Assembly (NCBI GenBank): GCA_965644315.1
Contig: CBFFRQ010000063.1
Location: 19,850 to 83,849, forward strand
From: Caecitellus pseudoparvulus
Taxonomy: Eukaryota > Bigyra: Bicosoecida
Length of the DNA: 64,000 nt
Direction: 5' to 3'
This document shows, in pieces, positions 20,501-32,200 of this stretch. The translations under genes were made by a program, and so were the position numbers. Below the pieces are notes generated by a model. The model searched no databases and was not told the DNA's origin. It saw nothing but the letters and a program-made list of their open reading frames with translations. Position 1 is the first letter of the stretch, and the number at the start of each line of letters is the position of its first letter.

Positions 20501-23500
20501 CCCTCCCCGTCGCTCTCCTCCACCGCCAGCGCCGCCTCTGCAGCCGCCTTGGCCCGCACCCAGTCCTGCACACGGGTGATGTACCCCAACAGGGCTTCCT
20601 TCCGTGGGCGCCAGCCGTACCCCAGCTGCAGCTTGCCGATGCGAGGGGGCCGCAGGGGGCCGCTGGCCCCGCCACTCTGCTCGGCGTGCAGCGTCTCGCC
20701 GTCACTCTCTGCGCCGGAGGCATGGTCGGCCTCTCCACCTGCTCGTGCGCGTGCGGCTGTCGCCTCCCAGTCCGGCGGCAGGGCCAACCCTGCCGCCCGG
20801 ATGTTGAACCACTTCGCCTCCTCCACAGCGTGCAACTTGTCCAGCTTGCTGCGCTTGCCAGCCTCCACGAAGGACGTGCCCTGCATGATGCAGCCCAGCA
20901 TCAAGGAGCGCAACTTCACACGCACCAGGCCCACAGCATCGTCTCCCCCTGCACCCGTGCCCGTGGACACGGAGGACGCCGGGCGTGCCCCTGCAGAGCC
21001 CTCTGTCAATGCGCTGGCGGGTCGACCAGCTGCGCCCGGCGCCACACTCGACCCCGCTGTGCCTGCACGAGCCTCACTGTCGTACAGGCGCAGCTCCAGC
21101 ACGGCTTCGTCGATGAACCCGGTGGGGATGTCGATCTCCAGCACTTCGTTCCAGATGGGCTTGTTCGAATTCCGCACGATCTTCGTGCGCGCCACACAGT
21201 CCCCCACCCGAGCAACCAAGTACGTGTGCTGCAAGTCGTGGTCCACTGTGCCAGGCGGATACGCAAGCTTCCGAGCCTGGTGCACCAGTACCTTGAGCAT
21301 GCCGGCAGAAGGAGCAGGTGGTGGCGCTGCCGTCAGGGTTTTGATCATGTACGCGTCAAGCCCCCCCGGGCCCAGCTTTGTCAGCGGCACGCCAGACAGG
21401 TACTCGTACCCGGGCACAGGCTGCCCATCTGGGCCACGTCCGCCGGCTGCCTCCACTGCCGCACGAAACAGGACCCCCCCCAGCACTTCTGGGTCTGGCT
21501 TCCAGCCGTACCCACACTCCAGTTGCGCGGCAGCGAAGGTAGCCCCCTTGCCGACGGTCGGGTCGCGCGACGTGCGCACTGCAGTGCCTGATGCCAGGCG
21601 GGCTTCGGAGGAGCTGGTGTCCATCAACGCTGCTAGCTCTGCGTCGTCCTCATCCTGCTTGTACTGGCGGGCCAGGCTGAGCCACGCAAGGGCTGTTGTG
21701 GCGTTCACAGCGTGGCCCACACCCACTGTCTGGTCATAGGGTTGCACCTTGGCCACGTCAATTGCCTTGTCCACTGCCCGCGACACGATGGAACGAAGGG
21801 ACACAGACGCCTTGCCCAGCACCAAGTCCTTCTCGGGGGGAGGGGGTGTGGAGGGCGCCACAACGGCCCGTGTGTCTGCCGAGTCAGCCAGGCTACTGCC
21901 GCCTTGCCCCGCCACCGGCTCAAACTCCGTGCGGCACAACAGGGTGACGTGCAGGTGCTGGGCGGCGTTCAGGCCAGAGTGCAGCTTCAGCTCCACCACC
22001 TGCTTCCACTTGGCGCCGTACACGCTCATGTCCAGCTCCTCAGCCCAGCGACCCCGCAGTGCCTCCCGACTGTACGCACCCGGCATGGGCCGCAGATGGG
22101 GGTCTGGCTTGGCACGCCTGGCAGTGGTGACTGTCACGACGTCGCCCACACGAGCTTGCACGTACAGGTAGGGCACGCGCCTGAAGCCAGGCACATGGGC
22201 GGGGCGGGTGATGGGCGGCTGCACCCGCCGACACGCCTTCACAAGCACTTTCACCGTGCCAGAGAGGGGCAGGCTGCCGGCCACCAGGCGCAGCAGCCCC
22301 GCCGAGTCGCCCTCTTTGACCCTGGGCAGGGTGGGGTCGCGTTTCCACAGACACCGTGCCGCCTCCACCACCTGGCCGTCTGCCAGTGGGTTCACCAGCG
22401 CAAACTTCGCCGACCTGTCCCCCTCGGCTGCTCGGCGCAGGGGACTGCGAGCCAGCTCCTCCAGCCGGGCCTGGCGCGCAGCTTCGCGGCGCTGGGCCTT
22501 GCGTTCCAGGTGCGCCTCCCGCTCCTGCACTGCCTGGCGTGCCTGTGCCTTGCGGGCATCCCACATTTCCGCCTCCGCCTCCGCCGCCCCTACGGCGTGG
22601 GCGTGCTTGGCGAGCAGCTCCTGCCGCCGTGCAGCCACAGCCTCGCGCTCCTGGCGCCACTGTACAACTGCCTGGCCGTGCCGCAGGGCGCTGCTGGCCA
22701 GGTCCTCCAGTTGCATCAGACGCCGCTCGCGCCGCTGGGCCGAGCGCTGGGCGCGCGAGCGCTGCTCAGCGAGAATGCGCTGCACGGTGCTTCGCACGGC
22801 AGCCTCGCGGGAAGCGACGGCGTCGTCCCACGCAGCTTGTTCGCCGGCGATGGAGGCCATGGCCGCGTCGTACGTCGCCCGGTCTGTGCGCGTGGAGCGC
22901 TCCCACTCGTTGTAAGCCGCCATGGCGGTGGCGTGCTGGGCGCCCCACTGGGCCACCTCCTCATTGTACATGCCGGCAGCGGCTCGCACCATGCGCAAGA
23001 CAGCCACGGCCTTGCGTCCATTGCCCACGCGGGACTGGATGGCGGCGTAGTTGTTCAGGGTCAGCACACGCAGTGGGGCTGTGAAGGACTCCGGTAGGGG
23101 GCTGTGAGGGCCGGGGACCGGGTGCCGACTGGGGTAGGCGGCGGGGTCCCGGGAGACGAGGGGGGTGGCTGGCTCCTGCAGGCCGCCTGGCACGCCTCCC
23201 AGCCCGCCTGCCACCAGCTCCGCCTCGAACACGTCGGCAATGGGCTCGCCCTCCAGCCAGTGCAGGGCTCGCCCGAGCAGCTGAGAGGGCTCTCGAGCCA
23301 CCTGTTTGCCGCCCTTGAAAGGCCAGGTCATGGCGGCATTGTTGCAGCACTCCACGACGGCTTGGATGGCTCGACGCGTGTCGGGGTGCTGTGAGGGCGG
23401 GGCCAGGTGAGGGGGAGGTGCGGCCAGAGGCAGCCGTTTCGCGTGTCGCGGCGACGCACCTGACTTCCCAGCAGCACTGCGCGAATGAGGGCCACTTCCT

Positions 23501-23758
23501 CGCGCGTTTTCACGGCCTGTGCAGAGGTGCAGGGCATGGTGCATGATGTCGTCCGCGCAGCGGCCATTCCCTCGCTCCCCCCCTCACCTTCACCGCTGCC
23601 TTGCCGGCTGCAGCGCCGGCAGAGTTGGCCATGAGCTCTGCACGCAGCTCGGCATGCCGCTGCCGAAGGGAGCCTACGCTCTCCCGCAGCACCTCGTCAT
23701 CGTCTGCAAGTGTGTCCAACGCGCCGCCTTGCTCACTTTGCCTGCTCTGCGTCGCCAT
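17539..23758 (-). CDS. Large TPR / coiled-coil / tandem C2-domain protein
   Basis: Three exons: 23588-23758, 23460-23516 and 17539-23388, separated by two 71-bp introns (GTGAGG...CACAG and GTGCGT...CACAG), all phase 0. Product about 2,025 residues. After a helical N-terminus come a TPR-like unit (about 176-215, LNNYAAIQSRVGN), a long Arg/Glu/Ala coiled coil (about 220-395), a C2-like domain (about 440-570), a second, clearer C2 domain (about 770-905; KLAYP, KIVRNSNKPIWNEVLEI), and two more TPR-like units (about 1143-1183 and 1256-1296). Each C2 region is followed by a GYGW(K/R)P motif. The last 600 residues are low-complexity and probably disordered. C2 domains bind membranes, often with Ca2+, and TPRs bind proteins, so a membrane-tethered scaffold is the likely role. 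No family name can be assigned with confidence. Confidence 0.8.
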
Positions 23759-24138
23759 GGGGGGCCCAGCGAGCGGTGTTTCGGTGCGTTGCGCGTGACC
23801 TGACCAAGCACGCTTCGGCCAGTCCCCGTGAACTGCACGCGCTGGCACAGGGGTGAGGCGTGAGGGCGAGACGTGGCCTCCACAAGCTGGAAACAAGCAT
23901 TGCATTCGCCCCTGTGTTCCTCCCGACCAAGCAGGAAAGCGCTCGTGATTTGTGGTTGGGGAGCGAGTGCTGGCGAGCTGGCGTGGCCTGATGCACCGAG
24001 TACCGCGCTGCCTGACGCAGTGCCAGTGCGAGGAGGCGCGAGCGCAGGCTGCAGAGCGACAAGACGTGGCAGGACGGACTGTCACATTGCCACAGGGCCT
24101 CACCTTGCCATGCCTTTCTCCAACCAACGCCGAAGGAA
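23759..24138. other. Intergenic region upstream of the C2/TPR gene
   Basis: 380 bp holding the C2/TPR promoter and the MMADHC 3' UTR (both minus strand). No supported coding or RNA feature. Confidence 0.4.
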
Positions 24139-24915
24139 TCAAGCTGTGGAAGGGTCAGGCTGTGCCGACGCAGCAGCAGTCGCCCCACCGGCAGCATCAC
24201 CGTGTGAAGACACGGGGCTCTGGTCTGGAAGGGCTTCACCGCTCGTGGCCAGCACAGCCTCTTGCAGCTGCTCGTACGTGGCGTTTGTGAAAAGAGAGGC
24301 TGGGTATACTGCTGCTCCCCACTGCGGGTGGTGCAGGACCTTGCAGCACCCAGCCTGGCCAGTGCTGTACCTGCGCAGCATCTCAAATCCATCCACTTCT
24401 GGGTACACCACGGTGCAGTTCGCTGTCGTGGCCTGCATGGAAGAAGAGGGCCCGTGCAGGTGCGGAAAAGGAGGTCGCTGCGGAAATTGGTACGCACTGG
24501 AAGGCCTGAGCAAGGGTCCACCCAGTCGGCAAAACAGCCTGCCTTGCGCAGATGCTCGCACACAGGCTTGGCCCAGTCGACAAACTGTGCACATGGTGTT
24601 TGTGTGCCCCGTGAGTCCAGCCCCTCCGCAGCGTGGGGGCGCTCGACGTACACTCTCCAGCAGCACATCTTTCTCCGTCGCCACGTCAGGGCCTGTCGCA
24701 GCGAGGTCCATGGCCGCATGCTGGGCCGTCAAGACCGCGAGCATGCCATCTAGCTTGATCCCTTGCAGAATCAACTTCAGCTCGCGTCGAAGGGCTCGTG
24801 GTAGCGTGTGCACGGACACTTCGAGCGCAGGCTGGCGCAGCAGTGTTGGCTGCAGGAGCACCTCGTGCTCTGCGGCCCGGGGACGGCCCCCTGCCGCTGT
24901 TGACCCAGCCGCCAT
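24139..24915 (-). CDS. MMADHC: MMADHC (CblD), cobalamin trafficking protein
   Basis: CblD directs processed cobalamin to cytosolic methionine synthase or mitochondrial methylmalonyl-CoA mutase. Three exons: 24652-24915, 24498-24584, 24139-24432, with introns of 67 bp (donor GTACGT, acceptor CACAG) and 65 bp (GTGCGT, TGCAG). The spliced protein is about 214 residues. Joining the exons gives the order of the human C-terminal domain: EKDVLLES, then FVDWAKPVCEHLRKAGCFADWVDP (split here by neither intron), then VDGFEMLRRYSTGQAGCCKVLHHPQWG and SLFTNAT, matching human GCCKVIRHSLWG and SIFTNAT. The N-terminal third of the animal protein is shorter here, and no strong mitochondrial leader is seen. Its partner MMACHC is not in this window. 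Identity is supported by motif order, not by search. Confidence 0.9.
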   Translation of the reverse strand: MAAGSTAAGGRPRAAEHEVLLQPTLLRQPALEVSVHTLPRALRRELKLILQGIKLDGMLAVLTAQHAAMDLAATGPDVATEKDVLLESVRRAPPRCGGAGLTGHTNTMCTVCRLGQACVRASAQGRLFCRLGGPLLRPSSAYQFPQRPPFPHLHGPSSSMQATTANCTVVYPEVDGFEMLRRYSTGQAGCCKVLHHPQWGAAVYPASLFTNATYEQLQEAVLATSGEALPDQSPVSSHGDAAGGATAAASAQPDPSTA

Positions 24916-25119
24916 GCCGAAAACCCACGCCTGACAGGGGCTCCGACTCCAACTACTGCTGGCTTGCGTAGTTCAAAGCAAGTCGGGAGTGAGGCGGTGG
25001 GTGGATTGTGCCTGCAGCGAAACGGTGTACGCGCAAGCCTGCCGCTCTTGCCCAGCTGCACCATGCAGCGCTGAGTCGAAGGAGGCATCCACAAACTCGA
25101 TTCCTTCTCAAATCACAGA
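24916..25119. other. Short intergenic gap
   Basis: 204 bp upstream of MMADHC and downstream of the EF-hand gene. Nothing recognised. Confidence 0.35.
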
Positions 25120-26673
25120 TCAAGTTCTTATTGGGGAGGCGCCCGGTGGGCGGGTAGCCAGGTGCAGCACCTGAAACGCCTTGAACGGAGCAGCCGGCAC
25201 TTGCGTTGGGTCAACCTGCGCAGCACGGGCGGTCTCTTGGCGCACTGCAGCTGTGAGGGCCGCTTCTCGAGCTGCGGGCGCGCCGTGCTTGGCTTCCCAC
25301 TGAGCCTTGAAGGTGAGCCATGTTTCGTCGCCGAAACGCCCTCCACCACGCCCTCGATGCGGCGCACCCAGGTCATGCAGCACCTCCGCCCCTCGCGGCG
25401 CACGGCGTGCAAATGCGCTGTGCTTCTGTGCTAGTTGTGCAAGGCGCTTGTTAGCGCTCGCCGATCGCACGCTGTCACGCTGTGCAGAGGCCGCTGTGGA
25501 GGGCGTGGAGCCGGCGCGGGGCAACGCAGCGGCAGCGCGCAGCGCGCCTGCTGCCCACACTCCCGCACCTGCCGTGCCTTGTGTCGTGTGGGACAGGCGA
25601 CGTGGCGCAGGGGGTTCTCCACATGCCTCGCCACCCACGCCGCCCATGGCCTGCAGCCAGCGCCACGCACCACTGGACGTGAACTCTGGAATGCCATGCC
25701 CACTAACCGGCACTTCACTTGCAGAACTCAGCGATGCGGCGTCCTGTCGTCGGGCCTGCGTGAAAAAGTCCACCACGCCCGAAATGCGCACCACGGGGTC
25801 TTGCCCAAAGAGCCCACCGCCCTGCTCAAATCCCACTGACTTGGCCAGGGCGCCAAGCTCTTCTTCAGAGCAAGGCGCGTTCATGTCAGTCAAGACAGAC
25901 TTCACCTCACGCAGAGACACACAGCCATCCCTGTCGCCGTCTTGTGACTGCAAGGATCGATGCAGCACAAGCTTCGCGGCTGCACTGCCCACTGGCAAGC
26001 GCCAACGCACTTCCTCCTGCAGCTGCCGACCCTGCCTCTCCAACCCAGGCAAAGAGGGTGCTGCGGCGTTTCCACCGGGCTTGGAAGGCCCTGACGCAGA
26101 AAACCCCGGGTAAGGACCAGGTGGCTGCTTGCTGGTGGGCTCCTCATGATGCCGCTTGTCCTTTGCGTCTTGGGGCAGAGGGGTCGGCAGTGCTGGTGCC
26201 GCTTCAGGAGGAGTGACTTGCGTTGTGCCAAGCACTCGTTCGCCGCGCTCCGCCTCGCCCTCCGGCGTAGTGGCAGCCCAGAAACCGTGCTGGAGACGTT
26301 GATCTTCCCATGCCTGTCGCCTTTTCTCCGCCTCAGCGTGCCTCGCAGCCTCCTTCGCCCGCCGGGCCTTGGCAAGTGCTGCCTCTGCAGCTGCAGCATC
26401 GGCAGCAAGCTGCCAGGCGCCCACGATTCTATCGGTCCGAACGAAGGCGCCCACCCGAGCTCCGGTGCGGTCAATAAGGGAATTCAAATCGCTCGTTCTC
26501 ATGTGCACCCCATGCTCCTGCAGCACCCGCTTAAAATGAGCCGTTCGCAGAATGCCAGTGCCGTCCGGAGATGCCGTCGCCGCGACGCTCGCAAGCTCCG
26601 CAGGGCAGCGCACTCTGCCACCACGGGCCGCAGACAAGATCAAAGGCGCCACCGGTGAGAACCCGTTATCCAT
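25120..26673 (-). CDS. EF-hand calcium-binding protein
   Basis: The frame extends to a GTG at 26802, but the first ATG is at 26673 and gives MDNGFSPVAP..., about 517 residues. Residues about 35-95 look like a degenerate EF-hand pair (SPDGTGILRTAHFKRVL, then SLIDRTG). A clear EF-hand loop, DGDRDGCVSLREV, sits at about residue 245-257 with Asp at loop positions 1, 3 and 5 and Glu at 12, followed by a second, degenerate unit. Between them is a charged, helical segment (AKARRAKEAARHAEAEKRR). The C-terminal part has Arg/Ala-rich low complexity and a short Trp-containing motif. Calcium sensing is likely; many flagellar proteins look like this, but no specific family is recognised. Further in-frame introns cannot be excluded. 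Confidence 0.75.
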   Translation of the reverse strand: MDNGFSPVAPLILSAARGGRVRCPAELASVAATASPDGTGILRTAHFKRVLQEHGVHMRTSDLNSLIDRTGARVGAFVRTDRIVGAWQLAADAAAAEAALAKARRAKEAARHAEAEKRRQAWEDQRLQHGFWAATTPEGEAERGERVLGTTQVTPPEAAPALPTPLPQDAKDKRHHEEPTSKQPPGPYPGFSASGPSKPGGNAAAPSLPGLERQGRQLQEEVRWRLPVGSAAAKLVLHRSLQSQDGDRDGCVSLREVKSVLTDMNAPCSEEELGALAKSVGFEQGGGLFGQDPVVRISGVVDFFTQARRQDAASLSSASEVPVSGHGIPEFTSSGAWRWLQAMGGVGGEACGEPPAPRRLSHTTQGTAGAGVWAAGALRAAAALPRAGSTPSTAASAQRDSVRSASANKRLAQLAQKHSAFARRAPRGAEVLHDLGAPHRGRGGGRFGDETWLTFKAQWEAKHGAPAAREAALTAAVRQETARAAQVDPTQVPAAPFKAFQVLHLATRPPGASPIRT

Positions 26674-26937
26674 GTTATGACAACTACCCTGTAGGCCAGA
26701 TGGCTCAAAGCAGCGGCTCGCCGTCTTGCACTCTGCTGCACCTGGCGTGCCTGGCCTGCAAGCAGCACACCCGCCCAGTGTGACGCCCAGGGCAACGCAC
26801 ACTGCAGCGCAGGACAGGGGTCTGAACGCACTCCAAGCTTCCTTGGCCTATATCACTTCAGCCCCTGAGGCGTGGACACTGCGAGCGTGGGCTGGGCTGT
26901 GAATTTTGCGATACCAACGCAACAAGCCACTGCGGCG
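26674..26937. other. Short intergenic gap
   Basis: 264 bp between the EF-hand start and the glutathione synthetase stop, both minus strand. Nothing recognised. Confidence 0.35.
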
Positions 26938-28874
26938 TCACACAAGCGCCGGCGAGTCAAGGACGGCGAAGCCCTTGGCCACCCCCCCCTCGTCAGAGCT
27001 GACCGCCTTCGTCCGCACCAGGTGCCCCGCTTCACAGTTCAGCATGACCGTGCTGCTGTCGCCGAGAAACGCTCCATAGATGCCCACCTCACAGATGGTC
27101 TCTGGCAGCAAAATGGCCTGCCCCGCCTTCACAACCACGGCTGGGCTGGCTTCAGGCTTGATGCGCTGCATGAGGATGAAGGCGCCCCGCTCCTCCGGCG
27201 ACATGCCACTCAACGCCTTTGCCAGGGCCTGCCCGTACAAGTTGTTGCCACCCCCCTCCCGCTGTGGCTTCATGACGTAGTCTTGCGGGTTCTGCAACGC
27301 ATCCTGCACGACAGTCGCAGTGGCTGCGGCGTCCTTCGCATCCAGCGACCACAGCCCCGCAAACGTGCTGCGCAGGGCAGTGGCCTGATCAGGGGACAAC
27401 TGCCCCTGCCCCTCGCCGGTAAAGTGCTCCAAGCCACCAGCCAGGGCGAGTTCTTGCTGCACCTTCTTCGCGCCCACCAACTGGTAGAACACATTCGGAG
27501 CCTGCGAGGGGTGAGAAGCAGGGCAGTTAGGGCATGGTCACAGCCACAGCTCCGACGCTCGCTGCAGGCAAGCTCGCCACGCCTCACCTTGATCGCGGCG
27601 CTTCGTTCCAACAGACTGCGCGCCTGCCACTCCCCAGCACTAGGGTAGTCATCAGGCGTGTAGCCAGCTCGCAGGTACACTGTGGACACCTGCACCAGCG
27701 GGACGCCTGCACCCTTAGCCCGTGCATCTCCCGCTGCAGTCTCTGGAGTAGTCAGGTGCGCCGGCACCCACAGAGACCAATCAGGCATGGCGGCCACATG
27801 GGGGGCAGGGGCGGGGGTCCCATCCGCAAACACCGGCCCATCCGGCGTCACCAGCACTGCCTCCGACGCCAGCGAGGTCAGGGAGCCCCACACAGTCCGC
27901 ACACCATGGTTCTCCCACAGCGCATCCTCCAGGCCCAGCTGATCAAACACATTCCGCTCCCCGGGCTGTGTGACGAACAGCACTGCCGTTCTGTGAAGGA
28001 GGCATGGGGTGCCGTGCACGCAGCGCACGCAGTCAGGCGGCAGACAAGGTGCACGCACTTGCTGCCTCCATACGCGCTGTGGGCTGCTGCCAGCGCCTGG
28101 GCCATTGACTTGGCGGGGGCGTTGGGTGGCAGTGTGACGCCCGCAGCGGCAGCCAGCCCACCTTCACCCAGGAGGGCTGCTGCCACAGTTGGGTGGTCAA
28201 AGCCATACCGCGAGACCATGCGGGCATGCAGGCCGGAGACGCAGCCGCTCAACGTGCCGAAGCCGGCGGCGATGGTGTTCAGCTCGATCTGCAGTGCTCG
28301 CATCCCCTCACCTGCCTCCTCCCCTGACCCTGCAGTCTCCAACATGTAATCGCTGCGGTGCAGGCCCAAGGCCAGAGGCTGGTGCCACCCCTCCGCGTGC
28401 ACCTGCTCTGCAAGGTCCATCAATGCAGCTGTAAAGGGATCAGCCGCCGCTGCCCTGCGGTGCGGGTACGCGAGGCAGGGTTCTGTGCAGCAGGTGGAAG
28501 GCCAGACACTCGGCGCACGCACCCTGCGAGAGTTTGCTTCAGCCACGTAAAGTCGCGGGCAACTGCATCAACCAGCTGGTTGTATGCGGGCTGGATCTCC
28601 TTCAGCATGGAGAAGACTGGCGCTGGAAGCTGCAAAGGGTCAGAGTCGGGCGTGAACGCCACAAGGCGTGGTGTGCGGAATTCGACGCCCACCTCACCTT
28701 CCGCGGCAGCAGTGCAAACGGGGCGTGCATGCCCTCCACTGCCGACGACGCACTGCGAAGCATGAAACCTTTGCGTAAAGCCAGGAGGACAGCCGCGTCC
28801 GCCAGCTCCTGGGTTGGCTTGTCCACGTCTGAGTGCACCTTGCCAGCGCCTGCGCTGGCCAACACGTCTGCCAT
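26938..28874 (-). CDS. GSS: Glutathione synthetase (eukaryotic type)
   Basis: ATP-dependent ligase joining gamma-glutamylcysteine and glycine, the last step of glutathione synthesis. Five exons: 28698-28874, 28523-28629, 28059-28454, 27588-27990 and 26938-27501; introns of 68, 68, 68 and 86 bp, donors GTGAGG or GTGCGT, acceptors TGCAG, CGCAG or CACAG. The spliced protein is about 548 residues and lines up with the human enzyme across every junction: APFALLP, LVDAVARDFTWLKQTL, RSDYML, QIELNTIAAGFG, ERNVFDQ, ARSLLERSAAIK, GAKKVQQEL. The nucleotide-binding glycine-rich loop is KPQREGGGNNLYG and the end is DEGGVAKGFAVLDSPALV, as in eukaryotic GSS. It is longer than human GSS (474 aa) because of inserts in the central part. 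Start chosen as the first ATG upstream of conserved sequence. Confidence 0.95.
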
Positions 28875-29263
28875 GCTTGAAACGCGAGCACCTTCCCGCC
28901 GGCAGCAAAAAGGGTGGGCAAATGAGGGCGAAGAGCCGTGCTTGGGAGCCGTGAGCGGCCGAAGCTTATTCTTGGACTGAAAGGGGTCGTGTGAGTGAAA
29001 GTGTTGGGAGGTTACGTGGGAGGTGCTCCAAGGGCCAGCAGTGCCGACTTGGATGGAAGGCACACAAACCTGAATTCCTACAAGAACGTCTCCACCACTG
29101 CATTCGGTGGAAAGTGTACGGATGCGGATAAGAACGCGCCCTCGCCTTCCTCTTCGTTGCATCGCCCTGCCTTTACACTCCGCATTTCTTGAGTTTCAGC
29201 GGTAATTGCCTGAGTTGTGGGGCTCGCATCGCTCTCTCCACCTGCATCTTTGGACGAGGCAGC
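28875..29263. promoter_or_regulatory. Divergent promoter region GSS / secreted protein
   Basis: 389 bp between a minus-strand and a plus-strand start codon. It must contain both promoters; no specific element could be assigned. Confidence 0.4.
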
Positions 29264-32200
29264 ATGCGCCGGTCGGCGTGCAGCGGCCTCCTGCTGTGCT
29301 TCTTGCTGCCCCATGGTTGCATCCTGCCATTCCACACCGCAGCGTGCGCCTCAGGAGCCGCTGCTGCGCAGGAGGCCCCTCAGCACAGCGTGCTGCAGGC
29401 CCCACGTGCTAGAAGCCTGAGCTCAGGGGACACTCTCCTCGACTGCAGCTCCCAGGGGGGCTACTCCTTCAGCTCCTTCCCCGTGGACCAAGACATCCCC
29501 CCAAAGTTTGACATTGACGTCCACGGCGCTCTGTCTCCTGCCAGCGCTGGCCCCACGTTGCCTGAGGTTTGCCAGTGGAGCTTCTCACCCCGCACTCCGT
29601 TTGGCGTCGTGTCCATGCGCCTGCACTCCCACGGTGGGGGTGGCTTTCGCAACGCAAGCTTTTCTGCACAAGGCCTGCAAGTCGTGGTTGGGCCGTGGAC
29701 CGTGCACGACGACGGCTGGGCCGTGTTTGGCGGTGTGACAGTCACGCTGCGACTGAACGCGACTGCAGCTGCTCTCAGCAGCCAGCCGGTTGCCCGCATT
29801 TGGGTGGAGGAGGCAGCCCCCGGGCAGTTCCCTCTAAACATCCCACCGCCAGCTTCACACATTACGTGTGGCGACTCGGGGGGCAACGTCAGTGTCGTTG
29901 CAGGGGCAGCGCCGCGCACACTGGTGCCGAGGTGGCCAGGCCACCTGGACATGTCCCACTGCAGCTGGGCGTTGTGGGCAGTCAACTCTTCAGTCATCAC
30001 GCTCAACTTCTCACAGGCACTGGTTGACCTCCCTGAACAGGCGACGCTGTCCATGGCCGCTCCCGGCTTCCGCTTCGCTGTGTCAGGCAGCCTGCGTCGC
30101 TCTCTCTTTGGACAGCTGGGCGGGGCCGTCACCTTGCCCTCACCTGTGCTCATGGAGCTGGACAGTCGGCTGTGGAGGCTGGCGAACAACACTGCAGGAG
30201 TTTCCCTTCCTACGGGCCTCTCTGTCCAGGTGCTTGCACCGGAATTGGTGGCAGACGGCGCCGCAGGGACTGCAGTGCACCTGTGCCCCTCCGCTGGGTC
30301 AGAGATTGTGGCCGTGGGCAATGAGCCCGTGTCCATCCTGCCACAGCTTCCACTTCAATACGCACCAGGCCAAGCGTGCAGGTGGGTACTGCAGACTGCC
30401 GGTGCAGGGGGCGCGAACCTCCGCCTGGACGTGGGCTGGTTCGACATTGACACTGGCAGTCTGAACATCACGTCGCATGGCTACGTCCGCACCGGCTCAG
30501 CCCAACACCCGCCCCACTGGAACAACGTTGACGAATGGGCAGCACCAGGACCATGGGTGCGCGACGGGCGCTCTGTGGTACTTCGAAGCCCTGTGACGAT
30601 CGACTTTGTGGCCCCGGCATCCGGCGGGCCAGGAGTTGGCTTCAACTTCACTGTTTCCGCCACCCACGACCAAGCGTGGAATGACCCACAGCTGCAACCT
30701 GCTGACTTAGTCACTTGCGAGCAGGCAAATCGCACTCTGTCGGTTTCCATGGGAAACTCTGCCCGCGTCCAGCTTGCGTGGCCGGATGGCGACTTTCTTT
30801 CGCCAGCCGGCGCAAACTGCACGTGGATCGTCTCTGCGCCAACACCATCTGTAGAACTGCAGTGGCAGTGGCTGTCACTCTCCCCACATGCAACCATTAC
30901 GCTCCGGGAGGGCGACGGCTCACTGCATGTAGTCCGCGGACAGCGAACGCCCTGGCTGTTTCCCAAGCCGCCCCGTTCTCGGAGACTGCTGTCACCAGTC
31001 CGCATCTCTTACTCCAGCTCTTCCGGTGTGCCGTCAAGTGGAAGTGGGTTTTCCCTGCTCGCCAAGGCAGCCGCAGAACTTCCCACCGTTGTCGGGCCGC
31101 CCCCCGCCGGCTTCGTGTCAGCCTGCGGAGGGGAGGTCGTGTCCCCCCCTTCGCCAGCCTCGTCAATCTTCATGCCAGCTTGGCCAGAGGGCCTCCACGC
31201 GTCGCCATGCTCGTGGACACTGCACGCACAGCAAGGCTTCGACTCGTTGATGCTCCAAGTCCCTGCGGCCACAGCTCCCAGTGGCTCAGCTGCCTTCCTT
31301 CTCGTCGACGCTCAAGGCCGCAGCGTCGCGCTGGGGGATGGTGTGTCTGTGTCTCCGCCCCTCGCTGATGGCGAGACTCTCGTCACACTGCGACCGCCAG
31401 TGCATATGCACTTCTCGCCTGGCGCTGCCCAAGACGTGGGCGAGCTCGCGCTGCAGGTGCAGAGCGTCAAGCCGCTTGCGCCAGCCAATACCTCCTGGAT
31501 ACAGCTGTGCCAGCAAGACAATGCTTCCCTGGCTGTGAATGACTCAGCATGGCACTACATTGTGTCAGGGTCACCCTTCGGCTACGCCAATGATGCCAGG
31601 TGCAAGCTTGAACTTGAACTTTCACCCCAGAGCCGAGCACAAGGGCTGCAGGCCATCGAGCTGCAGCTGGACAGTGTTGCCTTGGAGCCAGCAGCTGACT
31701 GGCTGGTGGTCCAAGACGCTGTGGGTACCCTTGGCTCGCAGCAAGTGCGTGGCTGCTTCACTGGCAACGGGAGTGGTGCTGTGAATGCCAGCATGCTCAT
31801 TCTGCCGCCAGTGAGGCTTGCGCTGCTGACAGACGCCAGCACAACGGCTGCTGGAGTGCGCATCCGCTTCCGTGCGGTGCAGGGGCTAGCAGTTTCCGCA
31901 GCGCAGGCGCACCCACTGCTACCTGCTGGGTCCACAGAGAGTGTGGAGGCGTGTCGCCAGGCATGCACCATGGGCTCAGAGGGAGCTTTGTGTGCCGCTG
32001 CTGTGAGCCCAACGGCTTCGCCCTCTCCCCCCGCCACAGCAACCCCCTCCACTTCCCCTTCGCCCACTAGCTCCAGCACTGCTTCAGCATCCCCTCAGCC
32101 ATCAGGCTCAGCATCTCCCAGCCCGGGTGAGGTAGACCCAGGCACCACCGGTTCAGAGCAACAAGGTGGTGAGGTTGATGGAGGTAGCAGCAGCCTGTCC

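Noticed and set aside
20111-23097. Long plus-strand ORFs opposite the C2/TPR gene
   Set aside because: They lie in a GC-rich antisense frame with no domain, while the minus strand carries clear C2, TPR and intron signals.
26674-26802. N-terminal extension of the EF-hand protein
   Set aside because: The upstream start is a GTG and the added sequence is Cys-rich and not domain-like; ATG at 26673 preferred.
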